From positions 67,218,712 through 67,282,711 of the forward strand of contig NC_077224.1 in NCBI RefSeq assembly GCF_024763615.1: 64,000 bases of DNA. Direction: 5' to 3'. Below the pieces are notes generated by a model. It made no database searches and was not told the origin of the DNA. It saw only the letters and a list, made by a program, of their open reading frames with translations. Of the stretch, positions 36,901 to 48,900 are shown piece after piece. Within the stretch, counting starts at the first letter, position 1, and each line of letters opens with the position of its first letter. The position numbers and the translations under genes were made by a program. This stretch comes from Phlebotomus papatasi. Taxonomy: Eukaryota > Arthropoda > Insecta > Diptera > Psychodidae.

Positions 36901-39900
36901 TCAGTGAATTACAATTTGGCATCAAACACTTCATATTTTTCTCATATTTCTTTAATGAATCTGATGTATCTATGGCGGTATATTTTAATACCCAGTCTAA
37001 TGTCACACATTACCTGAAAAAAATATGTCAGATTCATTGAAGGAATATGGGAAAAATATTAAATGTTCGAAATCAGAGTATGTGCGAAGCCTTGAAACCG
37101 TAGATTACTTAAGTTTGAAATTGTAAATAAATTGTAGCCAACTTCAAGGCAAAAGACGATTCCTATAAATAGCGCGCCATTGCTAGAGGTTTCCTCTTTT
37201 ACCGCCCAGGCTTTGATCAATAAAGAAGTGCCACCGATAAAAGCCAGTCTTTCACACTGGCGACGACTACGCCGGAAGTTGACACAAGCGAGACAAGCTC
37301 AGCACAGAGCAACGAGAACCCAAGCCAGTCTTTTACAGCCGACTGCCTGACCCAGTGGGCATTTGACATCCTTTTGAAATAGCCTATCCCTGTGTCTTGT
37401 GGTGGAATAACATCTTGGTATGACTACTTACTTCTCTCTTGCACCCATACGTGACTTAAGCGGTCTTCAGACTAGAGGTTTAGCCCAGTTCCCGAAGGTC
37501 CCAAAATCCTAAATAGCGATCAATTTTATTGCTTTTTGAAAACCTAATAGGTCATTCATCTTTAATAATCCAATTCTAAGTAAAATTTTTCCAAAAAACT
37601 GTGATTGATAAGAAATTAGAGGAATTAAGCCATATAGTTAAGCCTTAGGTCTCAAGCTGGTATTAGGGTTTGATACCGTAGAACTTTAGTGATGATCTCT
37701 AAGAGAGTTAGGTAGCGACTAGTAGGCGTTCAAACCAGAGAGCAGATCTGGTATAAAGACGTGAGGGGCGGGTGGTAGGTTCATATCTCTTCGTCGACAC
37801 GCTTTCTAAACTTTTCTTTTAATACGCGGGTAGAATATTCGACAAAGAAAAATTAAAGTTAAGAAGTTAATAAGAGAGTTTGGTACAAAAACCAGTTTCG
37901 ACATGAAGAGTTCAGTCGATACAGATGCACATTCACTGCTACTTATTCATAATCCGAGGCTGGTTTACCGCAATATAAAGCGATGTTATGTCCATCAGAA
38001 CGTATACAGAAAACCGTGATAATATAGCAGGTTTACTGTTCTTGACAGTTAAGACAAAGTGGAGGAATAGGGAGTGCATAATCGATCCAAATAAAGGACC
38101 TGGGGGCAAATTATGTAACTCTGTGAAGAGATCACCAGTCAAAATTGGTGAACACTTCACTAAAGTCATCGCAAAAGAGATTCTGTAACTTGCAATAGCT
38201 TCACGTAAAAGGATCACTTTGAGGTTATGTGTTTCATTTGTCAAGTTTTCGGTGAAGGTGATGTTATCACTCGGTGAAGCCAGTGAATTTTTTTTTCATA
38301 CTCAGCTTGAAAAACAACACTACATCATTTCTAATACTGAATTCTAGTGTTTTCCACGGTTATTTAGTTCAAATACTCATAAAAATATTACATTTAATGA
38401 AAATTTCAACACACTTCCCCTGTCCGCTTCACGCAAAGTTACAGAATAACTTTTCTAGCAGTCGTGAAGGGAAGCTCGTGAACCTTTCACTAGTAAATCG
38501 TTCACTAGTGAAGCGTTCACTAGTGAAGCGTTCGCAAAGTTACAGAATTCCCCCCTGGAGCAACGGATCAGATAAAGTAACCGACCAATAGACAAATCTT
38601 TTCTTAATCTTAATGTTTCGATCAACATGAAACAACTTAAAGAATTAATGTGGTTCGGTTAGGTTTTCGATAATCGCTCCACATTGTCGATCAACTGATC
38701 GACAAAGCCTAAATCTTACTAAATTATCAGAACTGTTTCAACAAAATATTCACAAGTAAACATTTCTCACAACCTACCAGAGAATTTAAATATTTTACAC
38801 TAAACCCAGCTTAGTGAAGAAGTGGTTTCAACTTCTAAATCTGATAGTTGTATAAGATGCGTATGAAGTGATTTCAGGGGTGAAGCAGAGACATACGATA
38901 CGAATGAATATGGAAGAAATTATTGATTATTTAATGCTAATATGGTAAAATCAATTGCAATTTCCTTATTGTCATCCTGCTTATATTATGACTAATTTTC
39001 ATCCATCTTCTACTACATATTGATGGATTTGTAAGATAATCCTCTTAAGGAAGAATTTTCTTTAATGACAACGCATTTGAGGTGTGAAAAGTGAGAAGGA
39101 AGTTGTTTTCAACAAACTAAATTCGATTAATACTGAATTTAAATTGCAAATTGTCTAATTATACCTTCAGTATTGTGATGACAAGAATTAAATTATAAAT
39201 AATTTTCTTAAAGACTATTTCGCGCAATGTAAAACAGAAGGGAATACTAAAGAGTATATTATTATATGTTTCGTATTGTGGTGCTATGGTTTAATATTTT
39301 GTATAGGTTTTGATAAAAAAAAAATGAAAACGAGACTTTCAACTACCGTTTTCACTGTCACGCATTTAATTAAATATTTATGAAATAGAATAATTATAAA
39401 ATTTTAGAGAAATTATAGTTTAGCTTTTTTGTGTAAAAGTGATATCCACGATTTTGTTGTTTTCCTTCAATCTCTCAATCATTTGTCCAAAAAGCTCATT
39501 GATGGATGGAGAGAGAAAAAAGTGAAATTAAAAAAATATATATAATGAGCTCATTTTGGGGAGATAAAAAAGAAAAGAAGAAGACATGAGCAGACATATA
39601 TAAAATTGATGTGAAAGTAAATAATAAAATAGGGGTCATGAAATTTGGAATATCATTTCACCCAAAAGATATTGAGCTTTAATTAAAATCTGTGACAACA
39701 GCAAAAAAAAATGAAACACTCCAATGCTATTTACACAGCAGAGTACATTGAGTGTTTTGGGGTATTGAAAAAAATTCTGCTCAAGAGTCACAACTATAAA
39801 ATTTTCAATAAAATATTTGAAGGAAAATGCAGTGACATTTGCTGTACTTACACTTTATGTGACACTTTATCGATGAGCTAGAGAACCATAACTTTTTACG

Positions 39901-42900
39901 CTGAACATTTTTTTTTATTCCACTTCTATGCCATAATGTTCTTTAAGCTTATTGCTACAAATTGTCCTATATATGCTACACTTATTTACACAGTGTATTT
40001 CGTGGAAATATGAAAGTCAATTTATATTTGCCAAATGAAATTATTTAAAAATATGTTGTTTTTTTGGTATTCGGAAGTGCTCTTTTTTTGGATAATTTAT
40101 TAATAATTAAAGAGGTTACAGCTTAATCTATGACCCTACAAAATGTATATATTTTACTGCGCGAACTCTACGGAGAGAGCAGTATAATCCCTTGATTTTT
40201 TCACCCCCACAAATTTCCATCTTCCACCCCCCGGAGACCACTTTTCTCAACAAATATTCACGTTTCAGACGATTTCTGAGAAATCTCGTCACGCTTTTTG
40301 TCCGTCTATACGTCCGTCTGTCGCCAGCTCTAGAGGCCAAACGGTTAGAGATAGGGACTCGGGACCTTCGGGGGACCCCTCCATAAGTCGACCCAAGGAT
40401 CGTTAACGTGCCCCTCATTTCCTCAAAAAACTATGTTTTTTGGGATTACTCGAAAACGCGTCGTGCGATTTTTTTCATTTTTGGATATGTTTTAGAGATT
40501 TCCCAGGCGAACATTTCGTCCATATACGAAAATACCGTTGAATCGTTCTTAATAACGGGTTTTCAAGGTCAAAGGCTAAAAAGACACTAGAGAGTGCATT
40601 TATTAAGCAAATGGGATCATGTTTTAGGTCGTTGGAAAGGTCTTGGAATTTCCTATAAAACTGAACCGGTTCCAATCGGTTTTGAATCGATAATGAACCG
40701 GTTCATGTAAAAAAGTTTTATCCGAAAATCAATCCTATTTTAAAACTATTTTGGGGGATCTTTTGAGAGATTTATAAATCGGCTGAGAACCGGTAAACGG
40801 TAAATGATGCGAAAGTACTTTTGAGGTTCAGCATCTAAGTCACGAGTTCGAGCATTTCACATTTCACAAAGCCTGGGATCTGGGACGCTTTGCCACCCCT
40901 TTTTTATTACTGCTCAATTTTAACTTTTTACTGCTCATTTATACAATGCCATTCAGCAGTTGCCTTTATTAGATCTTATGTTGCAGGAAGATCACAGATT
41001 GTCAAATTTGGTGAGGATATTTCATCACCTTCTCCCCCGAGTAAGGACATTGGCAAACTTTTAATTCTTGATCCTCTGCTATTCTTTCTCTTAGTCCTGC
41101 AAAGTTGCTGATTTCAGCTTTATGCAGATGACCTCCAAATTTATGTGGAGGAAGTTTCCTCCAGTTCTCTTCAAGCTTTTGAGCACTGGGTATCAATAAA
41201 TGAACTAGTTTTAAATCTTGAAAAAAATTCCAGGCAATCATACTATCTAAAAAAAAGTATCGATTGATTTCTATCCACAGTACCTGCACGGTGAAATTAT
41301 TCCATTCGTAGATCAGGTAAAAAAAAAAAACCTCTCTTCAACTCAACTCTCATGGTCTGATTGTGCCACATCAATTAACTGCAAGGTCAACTATTCCCTC
41401 TGTACACTTATGCGCTTCCGGGAGATCACGCCCTTTTATACTCGCTTGATCCTCGCGCGAGCGTTTCTTCTTCCTTTCTTTAGCAATGCGGCAATGCTTT
41501 TTTGCAGCTGGTAGTGACACAATTCGTTGCCTTAGTTACTTTCAATGATTGTATCAGATATATCTGCGGCTTAAGTCGCCGGAATCACGTAATCTCTCAT
41601 AGAATCGTTTTTATTGGCTATGATCTAGCATCTCTAACGAAGATGAGAGCTATATTTCATTCCTGTTTCATCTGTTGATCTCTGGATGTTTCTAGGTTTC
41701 TGTCGGGTCTTCTGGCTAGGTAGATGGGGTTTGGTCAGGGTTTGAGTGCCTAAGATTCAAGGTTACTGTCTCTATCGATCACTCTTTGTAAGAGGCGTCA
41801 CTTTATTTAATTTGATTCAGGTCTATCAATAAGCTGAGTCCTAAATTCAGCTTGATCTTAAATTTATGATATAAACTTTCGGAATTTGGCGGTTGGGATT
41901 TCGGCTTTCGGGATTTTGACTGGGAACCAATTTGTACTTTTGTAAAAGTAATTTTATGCAAAATTAAAGATTTACAGATCAGAGTTATAGCCTAATGACG
42001 AATTATCTATATCAAACCTGCCTCAAAATAGACACAGGGATCGGTTTAGGGATCATCCCGAAAAATTAGGATTAGTGTCGATACACTCATAGATCAGCCC
42101 ATAATTTGGAGGATCAGGCTGATCTTCTATCTAAATTCATGAGGTCTAGTGAAATTACGAGAATTAGGCGACATCAGCGCCAGTGTTGAAAATTAAAAGC
42201 TTCACTTTGGGTGTTTTTGGGTTCTTTTCGAAATGTCAATTGGGTGAAAAAACATGGAGAGTAATGCCCAACGCACAATAATTTTTGTTTCTAAACATGT
42301 TTTCAAAATTTTCTATGAGAGTGAGCGAGATGACTAGATCTAGGTTTCACTCACTCACACTGAAATGTCAAAAAACATGTTTACAAAACAAAAGTTATCG
42401 TGCATTGGGCATAATGGTACGCAATGTTGCAAAATAGTAAAATGCATTAAGATTGGAGTAATGGGAAGGTCAGAGTGATCCTTTCTGTACGAAAAAAGCC
42501 CTGGATATTGCACTTAAGAACTCTAAGCAATCAAAAGTATGTACATTTAATAGAAATTTACGCTGAAAACACTAATCTTTAATCCTAAATCCTCAGTGTA
42601 TGATAGTTTGGGCTGATTTTTTACCGCCATATTTTTCGAGCGGAGTATTCTTCAGGATCAGCCTGTGTTTATTTTCGGCATAAGGAGTCAAAAATTGAAA
42701 ATAAGAAATTTTTTTCTGACAATTTAGAGGAAAATGTAACGAGATGGTTGTAGGAATTTTTTGGGTTACCAGTGACCTAACCGTCCTTAAATACCTTAAA
42801 GATCCAAGCAATAGCTATGAGCCTAAAGATCTAAAGACATTTTACACTTTAAAATTCGAAATCTTTATTGGAGAACGCGAATGAATCTTTTAAGATCGAT

Positions 42901-45900
42901 TTAGGGATTTATTTCAAAATTGAGGATCAACTATATTATCATTCTTATTAATTTGTAATAGGGGGAAGTGGGGCTCCTTTGAAATTGGGATTTTTCTCCT
43001 ATGTTTAAGTGGAACTGAGCCATATCATAATGTAATTTAGCTTTTCAATCTGTTTATGCAGCTGAATTATATCACGTTAAGGCTCAATTTTATTTAAAAA
43101 TATGTGAAAAATACCAATTTCAAAAGTGCCCCACTTTTAAAGGTGCCCCACTTCGTTCTAATTATTATTCTTATCATCTTTATTTGCTACTATAATTATT
43201 AAAGTTGAACTAAATTGATAGAAAAAGAAGGAACTCTCGATGATTTTCCTCAAATATAGTCAAAAGTATAATTTTTCTCGGTGTTAAAATTTTTTCGAGG
43301 TGGATAAATGAGTCAAGAGTATAAAAAAAAACCGACCCCTCCCAATTTGATTATTGCATATCACTTTTTTGTGGATCAATGAGACTTAGCAGCGCGTTAT
43401 CATCAATGCTTTTCTCTCCTTCACTCTTCCTTCAAACTGATTTTTTTTTGGTGTAGGTTTATCGTATTTGCGATAAGTTTTTTTGGGTAGTTAATTCAGA
43501 CTTTATGTGAAATGATGCAGCTTATGTAAGGATTTTATTTTCTATTTCAACATCGAGGTATTTTGAGTTTGGATAGAACAGAAAAAAGGCAAAAACTAAT
43601 CAAGTGGAAAATTACTCATAACATGCTATATGTGTTAGGAATATTATGAAAGAGGTCTCATTACATGTGCCATCTTCATTTTCTTTTGGACTTTTTTTTT
43701 TGTTTGAAAAGAAAGATTAGAGAAAAATTAAAGAAAATGATGTGACACCATTTTGAAATAAAAGTTAAAAAAAAATAATAATAATAAGATGTAGGAAATT
43801 ATAAAACTTTCCATTAAAGAGAAATATAAACACAAGGTTGTTTCTCTCTATTTTATTTGATTGCTTCAATATGTTGAACTTGAAAGTTGATTTGTGTTTA
43901 TTTAATAGTTTTAGCAAGAAAATGGTAAAAGAGTGCAATAAAGAAGAACTTTCCAATATTGTAAAATTTGTCCATTTTAATACATCATACAATATATTTT
44001 ATTGGTCTATTTTTGCACAGAAAGGAATAATTTCTCCTCTTGAAGTGATGCAACTTTTTTTTCCATCGTGAGTGGGGTTTATGTGTAACTTTTCATAAAT
44101 GTATTACTTTGTTCTTCATGTATTTATAGCCTGTGATGTGATTTTAATGCTAATGCGTGAAAACTGAGAGAAAGACAGAGACAGAGAAAACAGATAGAAA
44201 AAAAAAAGAAAAATGTGGCAAAAGTTTGAAGATATCGAGGGTATTTCGAAGTATTTTTTCCCTCAAAAATAGCATTTTCACACATTTTTATTTTTATATA
44301 TTTTTAATTTGTCAAAAATGTGTTCCCAAGAGTTTAAAGTGAAAGAGTAAAGGAGATGAGATAATTTTGTGTGGAATTTGTTCCCATTTCTCTCATGATG
44401 CAAATGCTAATTTAGCTGTATTTTTTTTTTCTTATTTTAAGTAAAATTTTCATATTCACGTGTGTTTTTCTGTAAAGTCTTGTCACCTTGGTTCTCAAAA
44501 TTCCCCAACTGAATGACTCTCATAAGAATTGCTAAACACATCACATTGTATCCTCGGACTTGTTTCTCTTTTGCCATTTTATTTTATTTTCAAGCATTTT
44601 GCACTTGACACTGTGTGCAAAAATCGTGTACAATTATATTATTATAAACTGTTGTTGTTGTGAGAGACAAAAGACACTCCAATTTGCAACAAGTTGAATG
44701 CAGAAGGTGAAGAAAATATTGTATAAAAGATTAGAATATATATATAGCTTACATATTTCTAATAAGAAGAAAAAATAAGAAAAAACACGATATTATAAAT
44801 GGTTTATATGCCCCTTTATCTTTATTTATAAATATGTATACATGTAATGATTTTTCTTATTGCCAAGGTTGACGTATTTAATACCATAAACGGATATGCA
44901 TCCAAATAAAGTCTGGCTCACAAATCGTTGATGGTGATTTTCTCTCTATTGCCTGCCTCTTTTCAACCATGTGGCTCTTCTAACCATAAGCGCCACATGG
45001 TGCACGCGTGAAATAATTTTTGAAACTTCTCTCTTTTGCCGGTGTGTGTTGGCAATTCGGCTTTTTCGCATTTTATTCACGTCATCGCAAAGCTCTTTTG
45101 ATTCAGAGAGGAAAATAAAGAGAGAGAGAGAGAAAGAGGAATAAGGGAAAAAGAGAGACCGAAAAAAAAATTTGATTGTGTTGATGAGATGGTGCCACGG
45201 CGTTTATTCACACCTTTTTGACTTTGTACAGCCCAGTGGCCACTATTGAAAGGAAAACATGTGTTGTGTAAATGTTTGCTTGGCTGCAATCTATGTTTAT
45301 GAGAAAAAAAAACTAAAAAGATCAAATTGGTTCTGATATGAGTTTTTTTTTTCGAAGGAGTGTGACTGTAGTGTAAATAACGTTGTTTGAAAAGTGAAAT
45401 TTCATAAACTGTCAAACTTCGCAAGGTATCGTTTGTGATCGGATACGATCGTCTCGGAATTCTTGTCTGTCAAAATTTAAAATAACAGTCGCTTTAACTG
45501 TATTGATCGAAAACTTCAAAAGTTCTTTCTGTGTTCAAAAGTCATTACTGGGTCTTTATAGATACGTAACTGAACAATGTAATACGCCTTATTAGAGGAA
45601 CTGCTAAATGTAACCAACGTCCATTGCACCAAGACACGAAACGGCAACGATAACCCTTTATGGACGAATGGGACACCGGTGTCCCAAAAACAAAACCATA
45701 TTTTTACGTGTGACGAAGTGTGACTGTAGTGTAAATAACGTTGTTTGAAAAGTGAAATTTCATAAACTGTCAAACTTCGCAAGGTATCGTTTGTGATCGG
45801 ATACGATCGTCTCGGAATTCCCGTCTGTCAAAATTTAAAATAACAGTTGCTTTAACGGTATTGATTGAAAACTTCAAAAGTCCTTTCTGTGTTCAAAAGT

Positions 45901-48900
45901 CATTACTGAGTCTTTATAGATACATAACTGTATAATGTAATACGCATTATTACAGGAACTGCTAAATGTAAGCAACTTCCATTGCACCAAGACACGAAAC
46001 GGCAACGATAACCCTTTAACCCTTTAAGGACGATTGGAACACCGGTGTCCCATAAAGAAAATAATTTTTCCTGACTACCTAAAGTTATTTTTTTCTTATG
46101 TCTGTACATAATTGTACAGTAGAAGGTTGAAGGAATCTAGAATATTTTTTGCAAGTCTCTAGCTATTTGCTATGTAGTAAATATTTAAGCACAAAAATGG
46201 CGAATTTTTAAATTCTGAAATTCGTAATTGATTTTATTTATTTTTTATACTTCCAATTTTGTTTTAAGCAAAACCCTTTTGGCAATAAAAACTACGATAC
46301 TCATACGTAATATTTTTCATTAAAGCGTAAAATATTGTTCATTGGTATTGTCAGAAAAGTTACTTACATTTTTGAGCTATTTTTGTCCCTATCGTTCATA
46401 GAAGCACAAAATACACCGACTCAGACTCTGTTGGACTTTCCAAGGTTAGATGTAAAACTTATCATTGATTATGTTTCTCAGTTTAATTCTTATTGTTGAT
46501 TTTCATTCCGTAAAAAGTGTCTCGTCGTTAAAGAGTTAAGGACGAATGGGACACCGGTGTCCCAAAAACAAAATCATATTTTAGTAATAATAAATGATAA
46601 TAATAATAAAAAAATGATAAAATGGTTTTTTGCATTTGGGACACCGGTGTCCCACTCCTACTTAAAGGGCAAAGGAGGAGTGGGACATCAGCGTCCTAAA
46701 AACAAAAACAGTTTTTTGACTACAGGAAGTTATTTTTTCCTCTAAATAATCCGAAAACTTAGTCGTTATTTTTGGGACTCCCGTCTTCCATTCGTCCTTA
46801 AAGGGTTCGGTCATTTACAAAATTTTTATAATTTATAATTAAAATTTAACAATTGTTGTAACGATGTCATTTTTAAATGACTTTTTTATGTTTACTTCAT
46901 CTGTGCAGAGCAAGAAATGTTAGTTCATGGTTAATCTTATCAAAATTTCCGGTCTTCTGTTGGACTTTCCTAAGACACAATCTCATGCGGAGGTTCTGAA
47001 TTTGAAGATATCAAGCGGCAAGTGTTTTGCAGCTATACATTGTGGATATTTTTGTCGACTTTCAACACAACTCAGTTTTTCTTGTCTCGGGGGTTTAACT
47101 CAAAAATTCGGGAGTCTTCAATGATTTTATGGCTTAATTTAGGAATTTTGTATATTGGTATTTAGTTGGCCAATCCCAATCAGCAATAACTGACAAACCT
47201 TTTAACCGGCTTGACAGGTACAATCTCTCAATATATATTTTAACAAAATGGATTTTTTTTCTTCAGTAACTGAAATTGAGGCTGAAATAAATTTAGTTCT
47301 TTTGTCTATATCCGCTAAAAGTTGTGAATTAAAGAGGATTGCATGACATATTGACAAGTGCTAAAATAGTCCATAGAATTTGCAGATGTCAGAAGTTTTG
47401 AGTAAAATTTCACGGACATAATCTCTTGGTGGAATCGTAATGGATACTGAGACTCCAATATATTGTGTCTTGTTGGAAAAAAAAAGTTAATATTTCAATG
47501 GCACATGATTACTGTATTAAATTGATGAGAGTGGTGTATACCACTTGGGAAGATAACTTCTTTTTATTTTATTATAAATTTCTGTTTTCCCCTGCAACAA
47601 TGTTAGAAAAACCATCATATGGATGCTTTCGTGTTAGTTAATTTTATGTATAAACAGTGGTTAAATTGAAAAAGAAAATACACAGTGGCAAACGGGTTTC
47701 TCAGTCGAGAAAGAAGTCATAAGACGCGTTTTCCACAAAACGCGGCAGCATCTCCTCAGCAAGAGTCGCGGAGACTTTTGTGAAAGAGAAGCCAATATCA
47801 AGATTGGAGAAATAAAAGCATAACAAGGGAGGAGTGTGTGAGACCCACATTCGGTGCGCAAATCTATTTTTAGGTATTGTAACAGAAAAATAAGAAGTCT
47901 CTTAGTATTTAGAGTGAAAAACATAAATAAAAAAAAGAAAGAAAATCCTAAAAGAGTTCTTCAACGACGATGCTTCTTTCTTATACATATCAGAACAGAA
48001 ATTTGCCATTTTAGGTTTTTCACTGACGATTTTCCATTGTTAATGGCCCTGCTTCAGAATAAGTTTAATCCAACCACGACAACCACGATAATGTGAATAG
48101 AATGTCCTCAAAAAGGAGGTTTCCTTTGACAAATGATTTTGGATTGCTCTTTCTTACCTTCCTTACCTCCAATGCAAATGAGATGGAAATGCCTGCCTAA
48201 TGATATTTTATCGAACAGTCCTATTCTTGAAGCATAATCTCCAGTAGGAGTATAAGAGAGCTACTCTGAACTTTTATAAAGACTACAACATATATTTATG
48301 CCCTATAAAAATTTTATTTACATATAGGAAAAATCCTTTTTATACTTAGTAATTATCCTTTATGATACACAGAGAAAACTATTTTCTGTATTGTAAATAT
48401 CTGTGAAGTTCTACTGGGGACTTACAAAATGCTTGTAAATCGTATAATGCGTATAAAGAAGTTCATAAAAGTTTGTACTTTTTCACAAATATTGTTCGTA
48501 ACATGATCACTTGACAAGCATTATTTATTCTTAATAACATTTGTTCGTAGGTTTTTGTTTGTTGAGCTATAAACTAATTTTGATCAACCCTTTATAAGGA
48601 TTAGTGGAACATAGCTGTCCCTAAAACAAAAACTATTTTTTCTGACTTGAGCGGACACGATAACTTTCTAGGGGAAAGTGCCCATGCTTGATACCATTGG
48701 AAGCTTCGTAATGACTAAATTTTTCCTATGTTTCTCAATAAATATGACTCCGCAATATATTTTAAAAACTTTCCACTTTCTCATAGTTTTTAAAATATGG
48801 TTTCGTTGAGTCACATACATATTATGAAACATAGAAAATTTAGTCGTTACGAAGCTTCCAATGGTATCAAGCATGGGCACTTTCCCCTATACCTCTGGTA

